DNA from: Rhizobium sp. BK313
GTDB lineage: Bacteria > Pseudomonadota > Alphaproteobacteria > Rhizobiales > Rhizobiaceae
Reading direction: 5' to 3'
NCBI RefSeq assembly: GCF_014193655.1
Contig: NZ_JACHZQ010000004.1
Span: 1-64,000 of the forward strand
Length of the DNA stretch: 64,000 nt
Under the pieces are notes generated by a model that was not told the DNA's origin, did not search any database, and worked only from the letters and a program-made list of their open reading frames with translations. Below are positions 41,066 through 50,164 of the stretch, in pieces. Position 1 is the first letter of the stretch; the number at the start of each line of letters is the position of its first letter. The position numbers and the translations under genes are program-made.

Positions 41066-41863
41066 TCAACCCCGATCGTACTTATCGTGGTGGCGCCACC
41101 AGATACCATTCTCGTTGCGCCCTTTGGGGGCACGGTCGAGCCATTGATACATGCCCCAGAGGCCATCCAGCCCGCGCGAATAGCTGGAATAGGTGTGATA
41201 AACGACACCTTCATCGAGCACGAACGCACTGAGGCCCGGCCTGTCGCGCGTAAATGTGGCGACGTCGGTTCCGGTTAGCGCTGCAAATTGTGCGACTGGC
41301 CCCTCGTTGTCGCGCGATTGCCCTTCTTGAACGGTCTTGCCTGCGAGAGGCTGTGGCAAAGGCGGCTCGCGACGGAAGTTGTATTCTATGCCACCCTCGC
41401 GCTGTTGCTGCTCGGTGAACAAGACGCTGAAGTCGCTGTTAAAATCACTGCCGAACGAGGACGCCCAGGGAAAGGTCCATCCCATCCGCTGTTTGAATGC
41501 CTGCAGCGTGGCGAGTGGTGCACGCGATATCGCCGAGAATGCGACATCGTGGTTCTCGAGGTGGACGACGAAGCCGTTGAACCCATCCGCGATCGAAGAG
41601 CAGGAGGGGCACCCGGCCGTATAGTCGGGGCCGAACATGAAGTGGTAGACGAGGAGCTGTGACCGCCCCTTGAAGAGATCCGCCAGCGAGGTATTTCCCT
41701 CGTCGGTCTCGAACCGATAGTCCTTGTCGATCCGGACCCACGGCAACTCTTGACGCCGCAGTGCCAACTCGTCGCTGCGGCGCGTCAACTCCTTCTCATC
41801 CTTGAGCAGATCGAGCCTTGCGGCCAACCACTCTTCCCGTGTCGCGGTCAAATGTGCCGTCAT
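41066..41863 (-). CDS. DUF899-family thioredoxin-like protein
   Basis: 265-residue DUF899 protein. The start at 41863 (MTAHLTATREEWLAARLDLL) follows AGGAGAA. Family features are LPWVRIDKDYRFETDEGNTS, LLVYHFMFGPDYTAGCPSCS (CxxC in a thioredoxin-like position near residue 85) and the end YQWLDRAPKGRNENG. Homologues are annotated only as conserved or thioredoxin-like. The gene is divergent from the HTH/beta-propeller pair at 41985-43868, across an 121-base gap. Confidence 0.9.
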   Translation of the reverse strand: MTAHLTATREEWLAARLDLLKDEKELTRRSDELALRRQELPWVRIDKDYRFETDEGNTSLADLFKGRSQLLVYHFMFGPDYTAGCPSCSSIADGFNGFVVHLENHDVAFSAISRAPLATLQAFKQRMGWTFPWASSFGSDFNSDFSVLFTEQQQREGGIEYNFRREPPLPQPLAGKTVQEGQSRDNEGPVAQFAALTGTDVATFTRDRPGLSAFVLDEGVVYHTYSSYSRGLDGLWGMYQWLDRAPKGRNENGIWWRHHDKYDRG

Positions 41864-41984
41864 TTTCCTTCTCCTTTGACTGTCTGCCGTCGTATCGCTC
41901 AAGATGCGACGTGTTGTTTGGTGGTCGTGATAGATTACGCCCGCCTGTCGAAATGATGGGAGTTACAAGTTTGACGGGATTTCG

Positions 41985-43205
41985 ATGGACTCGATGATCA
42001 CCGCTGCGGCGCATGCGCTGGCGGTAGGCGACCCTCTCGGCGCCTTGAAGCGGGTAGCTCTGCGTGACGACGCGCCTGCACTCGCGCTCAGGGGTATCGC
42101 AATGGCACAGCTCGGCGATCTCGTCCGGGCAAAGGCGCTCCTGAAAAATGCTGCGCGCGCGTTTGGTCCGAAAGAGGCCATGGCCCGGGCGCGGTGTGTC
42201 GTCGCGGAAGCCGAGATCGCACTCGTCTCGCGCGATCTCACTTGGCCTGCCAAGGCGCTCGCCACGGCGCGGGTGACCCTCGAAGCGCATGACGATCATG
42301 TGAATGCCGCGCATGCGCGCCATCTTGAGGTCCGGCGCCTGCTTCTGATCGGCCATCTCGATGAGGCCGAACGCATGCTTGGCGAACTCGATCCCGCTCT
42401 GCTCCCTCCTGCTTCGAGGGCCGCCCACGAGCTGGTGGTTGCCGGAATCGCTGTTCGGCGCCTGCAGACGAAGGCCGCGCGCGCGGCGCTCACTCGGGCC
42501 GAGCACGCTGCGCGTGCTGCGGATATTCCCGCGTTGACGGCGGAGGTCGAAAGCGCTTCTCTTGTCCTCAACACAGCCGCGGCGCGTTTGATTTTGCGTG
42601 GCGAGGAACGCCCGCTCCTGCTTGAGGAGGTGGAAACGCTCCTGGAGTCGGGGACGCTCGTGGTGGACGCATGCCGGAATGTTGTTCGGAACGCAGGAAC
42701 GGTCGTTTCTCTCGCGACGCGTCCGGTGCTGTTTACGCTTGCACGCGCACTGGGTGAAGCCTGGCCCGGAGACGTGCCGAGGAGTGCGCTCCTCGCGCGC
42801 GCCTTTCGAGCGAAACACGCCGATGAATCGCATCGCGCACGGCTGCGGGTCGAGATGGGCCGGCTTCGGGCGGAACTTCGGACGCTTGCGGACGTGAAGG
42901 CGACGAAGCGAGGCTTTGCGCTGGTGCCGCGCCGCGCCCGCGAGGTCGCCGTTTTGGCTCCGCCTGTCGAAGAGCAGCATGCGGCGGTGCTCGCCTTCCT
43001 TGCCGACGGCGAGTCTTGGTCGAGTTCTGCTCTGGCGATTGCGCTTGGAGCCAGCCCGCGCACGGTACAGCGGGCGCTCGAACAGCTTGCGGAAGCAGGC
43101 AAGGTACAGTCGGTAGGTCTTGGAAGGGCACGCCGCTGGATGACCCCGCCTGTGCTTGGATTCCCGACAATCTTGTTACTCCCCGGTCCGCTGCCAAATG
43201 AATAG
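41985..43205 (+). CDS. Helical-repeat protein with C-terminal HTH, likely regulator
   Basis: 406 residues, very Ala/Arg/Leu-rich. The first 300 residues are a series of helices resembling TPR-like repeats (AHALAVGDPLGALKRVALRD, LRGIAMAQLGDLVRAKALLK, ELVVAGIAVRRLQTKAARAA). The last 80 carry a helix-turn-helix (SSSALAIALGASPRTVQRAL, then EQLAEAGKVQSVGLGRARRW). A transcription regulator is likely, with the divergent DUF899 gene and the downstream beta-propeller gene as natural targets. GC content is extreme even for this window. Confidence 0.75.
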   Translation: MDSMITAAAHALAVGDPLGALKRVALRDDAPALALRGIAMAQLGDLVRAKALLKNAARAFGPKEAMARARCVVAEAEIALVSRDLTWPAKALATARVTLEAHDDHVNAAHARHLEVRRLLLIGHLDEAERMLGELDPALLPPASRAAHELVVAGIAVRRLQTKAARAALTRAEHAARAADIPALTAEVESASLVLNTAAARLILRGEERPLLLEEVETLLESGTLVVDACRNVVRNAGTVVSLATRPVLFTLARALGEAWPGDVPRSALLARAFRAKHADESHRARLRVEMGRLRAELRTLADVKATKRGFALVPRRAREVAVLAPPVEEQHAAVLAFLADGESWSSSALAIALGASPRTVQRALEQLAEAGKVQSVGLGRARRWMTPPVLGFPTILLLPGPLPNE

Positions 43206-43214
43206 GATGAAGCG

Positions 43215-43868
43215 ATGAAACGATCTCAAGCCGAAATTCTTCGTGAATATGGACCTTTTCCGGGTGCCGACCGCGTGAATGGCGTCACCTTCGATGGTCA
43301 GCACGTGTGGTTTGCCTCCGGAGACAGGCTGAATGCCTTCGATCCGACGAAGGGTGAGATGGTCCGCTCTATCGAGGTCGTGTCCCATGCGGGAACGGCC
43401 TTCGACGGTCAGCACCTCTTCCAGATCGCCGAGGATCGCATCCACAAAATTGATCCGAAGACCGGCCGCGTGCTCGCCACGATCCCAGCCCCTGGTAATG
43501 GCGGAGACTCCGGGCTTGCATGGGCCGAGGGGACCCTATGGGTCGGGCAGCATCGCGGCCGGAAGATCCATCAAATCGATCCGCAAACAGGGGCGATTCT
43601 TCGCACAATCGAGTCCAATCGCGTCGTTACCGGGGTTACCTGGGTCGACGGCGAGCTCTGGCACGGCACCTGGGAAGGTGACGAGAGCGACGTAAGGCGG
43701 ATCGATCCCGAAACGGGAAAGGTGCTGGAGAGGCTCGACATGCCGCCTGGCGTGGGCGTGTCGGGATTGGAGTCCGATGGCGGCGATCAGTTTTTCTGCG
43801 GCGGTGGAGGCAGCGGGAAGGTGAGAGCCGTTCGGCGGCCAAAGCGCCCCTCCAAGTCCAAAGCTTAA
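43215..43868 (+). CDS. YncE/glutamine-cyclotransferase-like beta-propeller protein
   Basis: 217 residues with repeated blades such as VNGVTFDGQHVWFASGDRLN, GTAFDGQHLFQIAEDRIHKI, GLAWAEGTLWVGQHRGRKIH and GVTWVDGELWHGTWEGDESD. Each is followed by an 'IDPxTGxV' turn. This is the Vgb/SMP-30/glutaminyl-cyclotransferase type of propeller. No signal peptide is present, so it is cytoplasmic, unlike secreted cyclotransferases. It starts 9 bases after the regulator gene (SD AGGAT), hence one operon. The activity is unknown. Confidence 0.82.
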   Translation: MKRSQAEILREYGPFPGADRVNGVTFDGQHVWFASGDRLNAFDPTKGEMVRSIEVVSHAGTAFDGQHLFQIAEDRIHKIDPKTGRVLATIPAPGNGGDSGLAWAEGTLWVGQHRGRKIHQIDPQTGAILRTIESNRVVTGVTWVDGELWHGTWEGDESDVRRIDPETGKVLERLDMPPGVGVSGLESDGGDQFFCGGGGSGKVRAVRRPKRPSKSKA

Positions 43869-44349
43869 ATCCACAGGTGGTCGGATTTCAATCGCGTTTG
43901 CGCACCGCATCTTCGATCATGAGGTCGAGGCTGATTGCGCAGATGCCGATCAGATGTTCCGTGTTCAATGCATCGAGATAAACGGCTGATTGAAGAGATA
44001 AGCCATCTCGACAACTTCGCGCATCAACTCGTCTTTTCGTCGAACGCGGTATTCACAGATTTTTTTAGGAATGCACGCCGATCGTCATGCCTTCCGTTGC
44101 CGTGACCACGCCGTCCATGATGGCGGAAAATCCGTTAGCTATCTATTGTTTAGCTATTTCTTGTGAAGCGCCAAACATGGCGCACATAGAGATGGTCTCT
44201 GCGACACCGCGGATTCCGGTGATGCAATGCAACGATTTACGCTTGTCCATATTACAACGCTGAAATAAAAGGTTATCGGCGTCTTAACGAGCGCCTGTCC
44301 CAAGACTCAAAAAGACTTCGCAAGAATCTATACAGAGAAGGAGACGATA
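43869..44349. other. 481-bp region, possible gene relic
   Basis: No intact gene is seen. On the minus strand a short frame ends at 43888-43890 with coding-like text (NTEHLIGICAISLDLMIEDA, then VRKRD and stop). It has no start or ribosome site and is probably the tail of a lost gene. The last 60 bases contain the Shine-Dalgarno (AAGGAGA) of the next gene. Confidence 0.35.
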
Positions 44350-44595
44350 ATGTCCATTTCACTCAACAATTTCAACAATGTTCAACCGCCAGCCCTGCAG
44401 GCGGACGATGTGGCGGCGCGTGTGAAAGCAGCCCGTGAAAACGTGGGCTACAGCATAGAGGACCTGGCAGTGACATGCGGTCTCGCCAATGAGGAGATCA
44501 TAGATATCGAGGATGGCACGGATAGCGATCCGGCCAAGCTGAGGCGGATCGCGTCCGCTCTCCAGCTCCCGCCGTCAGCATTCCTGGCGGCCTAG
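44350..44595 (+). CDS. Small XRE-type helix-turn-helix protein
   Basis: 81 residues with a strong Shine-Dalgarno (AAGGAGA, 6 bases). The Asn-rich leader (MSISLNNFNNVQPPALQADD) precedes an HTH of the Cro/CI type: VAARVKAARENVGYSIEDLA, then CGLANEEIIDIEDGTDSDPA and LRRIASALQLPPSAFL. The domain is complete but with no extra domain, so it is probably a small transcription regulator acting as a dimer. No toxin or phage gene neighbours it. Confidence 0.8.
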   Translation: MSISLNNFNNVQPPALQADDVAARVKAARENVGYSIEDLAVTCGLANEEIIDIEDGTDSDPAKLRRIASALQLPPSAFLAA

Positions 44596-44601
44596 TCTTC
44601 A

Positions 44602-44940
44602 CTAAGAATCTGGTCGGCCTTGCTCAAAGCGAGCCGACCAGCGGGGCATTTGTTCTTCTGCATTGGCGAGCACCTTGGCGGTGATGCATTTCTGCGCACT
44701 GCTCTTCCGGACCCGGCCGGGCATTCGATACCGTCGCAAGTGATAAGACGGCTTCTGCCTCCACCGCATGGTCGGCATTTTCAAGCAGCGCGGTGCCTTG
44801 CCTTTTTCCACATAGATGATGCTTTCGAGATCGCCGTGACAATGGGCGTCGGTCTTGGTGTTGGTGTGGTTCCACTGTCCGGCCAATAGGGTGGCATCAA
44901 GACGCCGCTCCGATGTTCGGGCTATATTGACATCGTGCAC
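44602..44940 (-). pseudogene. Truncated or frameshifted cupin-domain protein
   Basis: The first part of this minus-strand frame (NIARTSERRLDATLLAGQWN, then TKTDAHCHGDLESIIYVEKG) matches the start of small cupins, which read like 'KTGAHHHGxLESVIYVxxGRA'. After about residue 50 the frame loses cupin character and neighbouring frames do not restore the second cupin motif clearly. The second metal His of the first motif is Cys (HCHGD). It is best read as a decayed gene. Composition after the break is not protein-like. Confidence 0.5.
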
Positions 44941-44952
44941 ACCGCAGCTATC

Positions 44953-44990
44953 ATTCCATTATAAAATTTAATGTTCCGTAATAATGGAAT
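44953..44990. promoter_or_regulatory. Candidate IclR operator upstream of the peptide importer
   Basis: ATTCCATTAT at 44953-44962 and ATAATGGAAT at 44981-44990 form a perfect 10-bp inverted repeat with an 18-base spacer, ending 18 bases before the GTG at 45009. Within it, 44973-44990 reads GTTCCGTAATAATGGAAT, 14 of 18 bases the same as the motif at 51035-51052. Confidence 0.55.
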
Positions 44991-45008
44991 AAACAAGGGG
45001 ATGATGTC

Positions 45009-46535
45009 GTGCGAATCAAATTTGCCTTTCTTCTGGGAGCAGCTCTTCTCGTCATGCCTTCGGCGCTTTTTGCGCAGGAAAAGGGCGGTGTCATCAATGT
45101 CGCGACAATCGGTGAGCCGCCGACACTGGATCCGATGGCGTCGACGGCGGATTTGGTCGGCATCGTTTCGCAGCATATTTTCGAGACGCTCTTTACCTTC
45201 GACAAGAATTGGAAGGTAACGCCGCTTCTGGCCGACAGCATGCCCGAAATCAGCGCCGACGGCAAAACCTATACGATCAAGCTTCGCACCGGTATCAAAT
45301 TTCATGACAACAGCGAGATGACGTCGGCGGATGTCGTTGCCTCGCTCAATCGCTGGACCAAGGTTGCCTCACGCGGCAAGCAGACTGCTGGTATCATCGA
45401 CAGTATCACGGCGGTCGATCCTTCGACGGTCAAGATCGTGCTGAAGCAACCCTATGCGCCGCTGCTCTCGTTGCTCGCCTTCAACAATTCGGCGGCGATC
45501 ATCATCCCGGCCAAGCATCAGGAAGATCCGATGACCGTCTTCATCGGCACCGGTCCCTATATGCTGAAGGAGCGCAAGGCCGATCAATATATCCAGTTGG
45601 TGCGCTTTGACGGTTATAAGTCCCGCGACGGCGAGGCCGACGGGTATGGCGGCGCCCGGCACCAATATCTCGATGAAATCCGCTTCGTCCCCGTTCCCGA
45701 TGCCAATACCCGTGTCGAGGCGGCTGTTGCTGGTCAGTATGATTATGTCGACTCGCTGCCGGTCGAATCCTTCGACCGTGTGAAGGGCTCGACGGCGTCC
45801 GAGCCGGTCATGCTGAAACCCTTCGGCTACCCGGTGTTCGTCTTCAACACGGCGAACGGCATCACCAAGAATATCGATATCCGCAAGGCGGCACGCACGG
45901 CGCTCAGCATGGAGGACATGCTTGCCGCAGCCTTCGGCAGCACCGATTTTTATGCACTCGATGCCGCACTTTATCCGAAGCCCTATGCCTGGAACACGGA
46001 TGCCGGCACGGACGGCGCCTATAATGTCGCCGATCCTGATGCGGCCGGTGCGCTGCTGAAAAAGGCGGGCTATAACGGCGAGCCGCTGCGCATCCTTACC
46101 AGCCGTCAGTATGAATTCCACTATAAGATGGCGCAGGTCGCCGCCGAATATCTGAAGCAAGCCGGCTTCAATGTCGACTTGCAGGTGGTCGATTGGGCAA
46201 CGCTCACCCAGCGCCGTGCCGACCCGAAACTGTGGGACATCTATATCACCCACAGCCCTTTCCTGCCTGAACCGGCCTTGATGGGCCAGCTGTCGACCAG
46301 CGCGCCCGGCTGGTGGGACACGCCGACCCGCAAGGCTGCGGTCGATGCTTTCAATTCTGCCGTTGATGCCGACAAGCGCCAGGCACTGTGGGCTGACGTT
46401 CAAAAGGCGATCTACGACGAAGTGCCATTGATCAAGATCGGCGACTTCAATGCGCTGGCGGCTAAATCGCAGAAACTGGAAGGGGTCGAGGCGGCGCCGT
46501 GGCCGTATTTCTGGAACGCGTCGATCAAGAAGTAG
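45009..46535 (+). CDS. Peptide-type ABC importer binding protein (SBP family 5)
   Basis: 508-residue periplasmic binding protein. A GTG start at 45009 gives MRIKFAFLLGAALLVMPSAL, a signal peptide cleaved near ALFAQ. The mature protein has the family opening GVINVATIGEPPTLDPMAST, then QHIFETLFTFDKNWKVTPLL and the middle segment YTIKLRTGIKFHDNSEMTSA. Members bind oligopeptides, nickel complexes, sugars or opine-like compounds. The ligand is probably the substrate of the amidohydrolase and PLP enzyme encoded in the same unit. A stem-loop at 46555-46579 follows. Confidence 0.93.
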   Translation: MRIKFAFLLGAALLVMPSALFAQEKGGVINVATIGEPPTLDPMASTADLVGIVSQHIFETLFTFDKNWKVTPLLADSMPEISADGKTYTIKLRTGIKFHDNSEMTSADVVASLNRWTKVASRGKQTAGIIDSITAVDPSTVKIVLKQPYAPLLSLLAFNNSAAIIIPAKHQEDPMTVFIGTGPYMLKERKADQYIQLVRFDGYKSRDGEADGYGGARHQYLDEIRFVPVPDANTRVEAAVAGQYDYVDSLPVESFDRVKGSTASEPVMLKPFGYPVFVFNTANGITKNIDIRKAARTALSMEDMLAAAFGSTDFYALDAALYPKPYAWNTDAGTDGAYNVADPDAAGALLKKAGYNGEPLRILTSRQYEFHYKMAQVAAEYLKQAGFNVDLQVVDWATLTQRRADPKLWDIYITHSPFLPEPALMGQLSTSAPGWWDTPTRKAAVDAFNSAVDADKRQALWADVQKAIYDEVPLIKIGDFNALAAKSQKLEGVEAAPWPYFWNASIKK

Positions 46536-46554
46536 CAGCCGAATAGCTCGTCAT

Positions 46555-46579
46555 TCCGGCCGCAATCGAGGCGGCCGGA
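46555..46579 (+). terminator. GC-rich stem-loop between binding protein and permease
   Basis: TCCGGCCGC / GCGGCCGGA, perfect 9-bp stem with a 7-base loop, 19 bases after the binding-protein stop and 14 bases before the permease ATG. No T-run. Likely mRNA stabiliser or partial terminator within the operon. Confidence 0.65.
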
Positions 46580-46593
46580 GGATCGGACAAGAC

Positions 46594-47535
46594 ATGATAC
46601 GCTACATCCTTCAGCGCCTCTTCGGCATGATCGTCGTGATGTTCCTCGTGGTCACGATCGTCTTCGTGATCGTGCGCGTCACACCCGGCGATCCGGCCGC
46701 GGTCATGCTGGGTCCGGATGCGACGGCGCAGGACATCGCCAGCCTGAGAGCGCGGCTCGGCCTAGATCAGCCGCTCGCCCTGCAATATCTCTATTATTTC
46801 GGCCAGCTTTTGCGGGGCGATCTCGGTCAATCGATCTTTCTGAATGAGCCGGTGACCGCAGCGCTTGTCGAGCGCGCCGAGCCGACCTTCTTTCTGACCG
46901 TGTTTTCGTTGATCATCGCCAGCGTCATCGCCCTACCGATCGGCATCTATTCCGCCTATCGTCGCGGCTCACTGTTTGATCAGGCGGCGACGGCGCTTGC
47001 GATGCTTGCGGCCAGTATCCCGAGCTTCTGGCTCGGTCTCATCCTCATTCAGTCTTTCGCCGTTCGTCACGGTATCTTCCCCGTCTCCGGCTATGGCGGG
47101 CCAGGTTCGTCATTTGTGGACCGGATGTATCACCTGGCGCTACCCTCGATCGTGCTCGGTGTCGTCTCCTCGGCACTGATCCTACGCTTCACTCGCGCTT
47201 CGATGCTGGATGTGCTTGGTGACGATTATATCCGCACCGCAAGGGCAAAAGGTCTCATCGAGCGCAAGGTGATCCTGAAGCATGCGCTCAAAAATGCGCT
47301 GATCCCGATTCTGACCGTCATCGGCCTGACCGCCGCGGTGTTGATCTCCGGCGCGGTGGTAACCGAGACCATTTTCAGCCTGCCGGGCATCGGCAATCTC
47401 GTCGTCTCTGCCGTGCTCCGGCGTGACTATCCGGTGATCCAGGGCGCCCTGCTCGTCATTGCCGGGCTCTATGTGCTGATCAATTTTGCGATCGACATGC
47501 TTTATCTGCTGGTCGATCCGAGGGTGCGCTACTGA
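46594..47535 (+). CDS. Peptide-type ABC importer permease (DppB-like)
   Basis: 313-residue membrane permease, starting MIRYILQRLFGMIVVMFLVV at 46594. Family segments are VRVTPGDPAAVMLGPDATAQ, FGQLLRGDLGQSIFLNEPVT and the EAA-type loop DDYIRTARAKGLIERKVILK. It overlaps the next permease gene by one base (TGATG). Confidence 0.94.
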   Translation: MIRYILQRLFGMIVVMFLVVTIVFVIVRVTPGDPAAVMLGPDATAQDIASLRARLGLDQPLALQYLYYFGQLLRGDLGQSIFLNEPVTAALVERAEPTFFLTVFSLIIASVIALPIGIYSAYRRGSLFDQAATALAMLAASIPSFWLGLILIQSFAVRHGIFPVSGYGGPGSSFVDRMYHLALPSIVLGVVSSALILRFTRASMLDVLGDDYIRTARAKGLIERKVILKHALKNALIPILTVIGLTAAVLISGAVVTETIFSLPGIGNLVVSAVLRRDYPVIQGALLVIAGLYVLINFAIDMLYLLVDPRVRY

Positions 47536-48404
47536 TGGCGGCAATATCAGACATCACCGCTGGCGCAGAGCGCCGCAAATTTGCCAAGCGTCTCTTCAAA
47601 CGCAAGACGGTCATCTTCGGCGTCGCCGTGCTGACCATTTTCGTGCTGCTTGCCGTCTTCGCGCCGCTGATTGCGCCCTATGCGCCGGGCAAACTGTCCA
47701 TCGTCAACCGGCTGAAGCCGCCGAGCTTCATTCATCTCTTCGGCACCGATGAGTTCGGCCGCGATGTCTTCACCCGCACGATCTATGCCGGCCGTCTTTC
47801 GCTGCTGGTCGGCGGCGCGGTCGTCACGCTGGCGGCAGTGATCGGCGTCACGCTCGGCCTGCTTGCCGGATTCTTCAAGCAATTGGATACGCCGATCGCC
47901 CGGCTGGTCGATGCGATGATGGCATTTCCCGACATCCTGCTGGCGATCGCGCTGGTCGCAGCCCTTGGACCATCGTTGACGACGGTCATCATCGCGCTCA
48001 GCATCGTCTATGCGCCGCGGCTTGCCCGCATTGTCCGTGCCTCGACGTTGGTCATCCGCGAACTGCCCTATGTGGAGGCGGCGCGCGCACTTGGCGTCTC
48101 GACGCTGCACATCATGACGCGCCATGTGCTCAGAAACCTGCTGTCACCAATCCTGGTGCAGGGCACCTTCCTGTTCGCCAATGCCATGCTCGCCGAAGCC
48201 GGCCTTTCCTTCCTTGGCCTTGGCGTGAGCCCCGACATTCCAACTTGGGGAACGATGATTGCCGCCGGTCGGCAATACCTTGATCAGGCCAACTGGATGA
48301 CGCTGTTCCCGGGCTTTGCCATCATCCTCTCCGTCCTGTCGCTGCAGATGGTCGGCGACGGATTGCGCGACATTCTCGATCCCAGACTTCGAAAGGACTT
48401 GTAG
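47535..48404 (+). CDS. Peptide-type ABC importer permease (DppC-like)
   Basis: 289-residue membrane permease, partner of the DppB-like protein. After a cytoplasmic N-terminus (AERRKFAKRLFKRKT) and a first span, it shows HLFGTDEFGRDVFTRTIYAG, PYVEAARALGVSTLHIMTRH as the coupling loop, and GVSPDIPTWGTMIAAGRQY. It is followed 3 bases later by the amidohydrolase. Confidence 0.94.
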   Translation: MAAISDITAGAERRKFAKRLFKRKTVIFGVAVLTIFVLLAVFAPLIAPYAPGKLSIVNRLKPPSFIHLFGTDEFGRDVFTRTIYAGRLSLLVGGAVVTLAAVIGVTLGLLAGFFKQLDTPIARLVDAMMAFPDILLAIALVAALGPSLTTVIIALSIVYAPRLARIVRASTLVIRELPYVEAARALGVSTLHIMTRHVLRNLLSPILVQGTFLFANAMLAEAGLSFLGLGVSPDIPTWGTMIAAGRQYLDQANWMTLFPGFAIILSVLSLQMVGDGLRDILDPRLRKDL

Positions 48405-48407
48405 CTC

Positions 48408-49613
48408 ATGTCTTCCGGATATGAACCAAAACGACCGTTGCTGATCGCCAACGTCAAGCCGATGGCTTTCGGGCAGGTGACGCCTGGTGGCGTTGTCGAC
48501 GTGCTGGTCGGTGCGGATGGGCGTATCGCCGAGGTCGGGCCGTCGCTTGCCGTCTCCGCCGACGTTGAAAGGATAGACGGCAAGGGCGCTTGGATGTCGC
48601 CGGGCTGGATCGACCTGCACGTCCATATCTGGCATGGCGGGACCGATATTTCCCTCCGTCCGTCGGAATGTGGCGCCGAACGTGGCGTAACAACGCTGGT
48701 CGACGCCGGCTCGGCGGGCGAGGCGAATTTCCATGGGTTCCGCGAATATATCATCGAGCCGGCGCGCGAACGCATCAAGGCGTTTCTCAATCTCGGCTCG
48801 ATCGGTCTCGTCGCCTGCAATCGCGTCAGCGAATTGATGGACATTCGCTCGATCGATTTCGACCGCATCCTTCAGGTCTATGCCGACAACAGCGAGCATA
48901 TAGTCGGCATCAAGGTGCGCGCTAGCCATGTCATCACCGGCTCCTGGGGGATTACGCCCGTCAAGCTCGGCAAGAAGATCGCCAAGATATTGAAGATCCC
49001 GATGATGGTGCATGTCGGCGAACCGCCGGCGCTCTATGACGAGGTGCTTGAGGTCCTCGGGCCTGGCGACATCGTCACGCACTGCTTCAACGGCAAGGCC
49101 GGCAGCAGCATCTTGGAGGACGAGGATCTCTTCGATCTCGCCGAGCGCTGCGCCGGCGAGGGCATCCGTCTCGATATCGGCCATGGCGGCGCGTCCTTCT
49201 CCTTCCGTGTCGCCGAAGCCGCCATCAAGCGCGGGCTCCTGCCGTTCTCGATCTCCACCGATCTGCATAACCGGTCGATGAACTTCCCGGTTTGGGATCT
49301 GGCAACGACGATGTCGAAGCTCTTGTCGGTCGGCATGCCCTTCGAGAAGGTGATCGACGCGGTCACGCATGCGCCGGCATCGGCAATCAAGCTGCCGCTC
49401 ATCAATCGGCTTGCGGTCGGGGAGCGGGCCGAATTCACGATCTTCGATCTTGTTGAGTCCGATGTCGAGGCGGTGGATTCGATGGGGGATGCCGCCGTGT
49501 TGAAGCAGCTTTTCGAACCGCGTTACGCGGTCATCGGCACTGAGGCCGTTGCCGCGAGCCGTTACATCCCGCGGGCGCGAAAACTGACGCCCCACGGCCA
49601 CAGCCATTCCTAG
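48408..49613 (+). CDS. Amidohydrolase/deacetylase-family metallohydrolase
   Basis: 401-residue TIM-barrel metal enzyme of the amidohydrolase superfamily (dihydroorotase-like deacetylase group). Metal ligands are visible in DLHVHIWHGGTD near residues 67-78, MMVHVGEPPA, DIVTHCFNGKAG and the late Asp of FSISTDLHNRSMN. It likely cleaves an N-acyl or cyclic amide. In other bacteria this family sits beside SelA-like PLP enzymes, as here. With the peptide-type importer it should release an amino compound in the cytoplasm. The substrate is not known. Confidence 0.9.
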   Translation: MSSGYEPKRPLLIANVKPMAFGQVTPGGVVDVLVGADGRIAEVGPSLAVSADVERIDGKGAWMSPGWIDLHVHIWHGGTDISLRPSECGAERGVTTLVDAGSAGEANFHGFREYIIEPARERIKAFLNLGSIGLVACNRVSELMDIRSIDFDRILQVYADNSEHIVGIKVRASHVITGSWGITPVKLGKKIAKILKIPMMVHVGEPPALYDEVLEVLGPGDIVTHCFNGKAGSSILEDEDLFDLAERCAGEGIRLDIGHGGASFSFRVAEAAIKRGLLPFSISTDLHNRSMNFPVWDLATTMSKLLSVGMPFEKVIDAVTHAPASAIKLPLINRLAVGERAEFTIFDLVESDVEAVDSMGDAAVLKQLFEPRYAVIGTEAVAASRYIPRARKLTPHGHSHS

Positions 49614-49652
49614 CTGAGCTTCGAATTTTATGATTTTACGACAGGAGTTTGC

Positions 49653-50150
49653 GTGAACCAGTCTTCAGCCACCGCCGAGAGCGCACCGGGTTCGCCCTAT
49701 GAGCGCCTCTCCGCCCTCGGCATCGTATTGCCGCCACCACCGCCGCCGATCGCCAATTTCGTGACGCATGTCGTCGAGGGCAACATGCTCTACCTATCCG
49801 GCCAAGGTCCGCGCGAGGCGGACGGCACCATGCATTTCGGCAAGGTCGGCGCTGATGTCGGCATCGAGCAGGCCTACATCCATGCGCGGCTGACCGGCAT
49901 CAATCTGCTGGCCGTCATGCAGGATGCGCTTGGCGATCTGACGCGCGTCAAACGCGTGGTGAAGCTTTTGGGCATGGTCAACGCCACGCCCGATTTTGCC
50001 GATCACCCGAGCGTCATCAACGGCTGTTCCGATTTGTTCATCGAGGTTTTCGGAGCGGCCGGCCAACATGCCCGCTCCGCTGTCGGCTTCGGCTCGTTGC
50101 CGGGCAATATCACCGTCGAGATCGAAGCGATCGTGGCATTGCACGGTTGA
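49653..50150 (+). CDS. RidA-family (YjgF) enamine/imine deaminase
   Basis: 165-residue RidA-like protein with a GTG start after CAGGAG. The N-terminal YERLSALGIVLPPPPPPIAN is the long-form RidA leader. The core has LYLSGQGPREADGTMHFGKV and AYIHARLTGINLLAVMQDAL. The end reads HARSAVGFGSLPGNITVEIE, with the conserved Arg and the catalytic-site segment. RidA hydrolyses enamines made by PLP lyases. A PLP lyase candidate is encoded just beyond the regulator at 51115, a sensible pairing. Confidence 0.9.
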   Translation: MNQSSATAESAPGSPYERLSALGIVLPPPPPPIANFVTHVVEGNMLYLSGQGPREADGTMHFGKVGADVGIEQAYIHARLTGINLLAVMQDALGDLTRVKRVVKLLGMVNATPDFADHPSVINGCSDLFIEVFGAAGQHARSAVGFGSLPGNITVEIEAIVALHG

Positions 50151-50164
50151 GGGAAGGACAGACG

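Noticed and set aside
44620..44889. 89-residue plus-strand frame after the XRE protein gene
   Set aside because: It is antisense to the cupin relic, which shows a recognisable motif.
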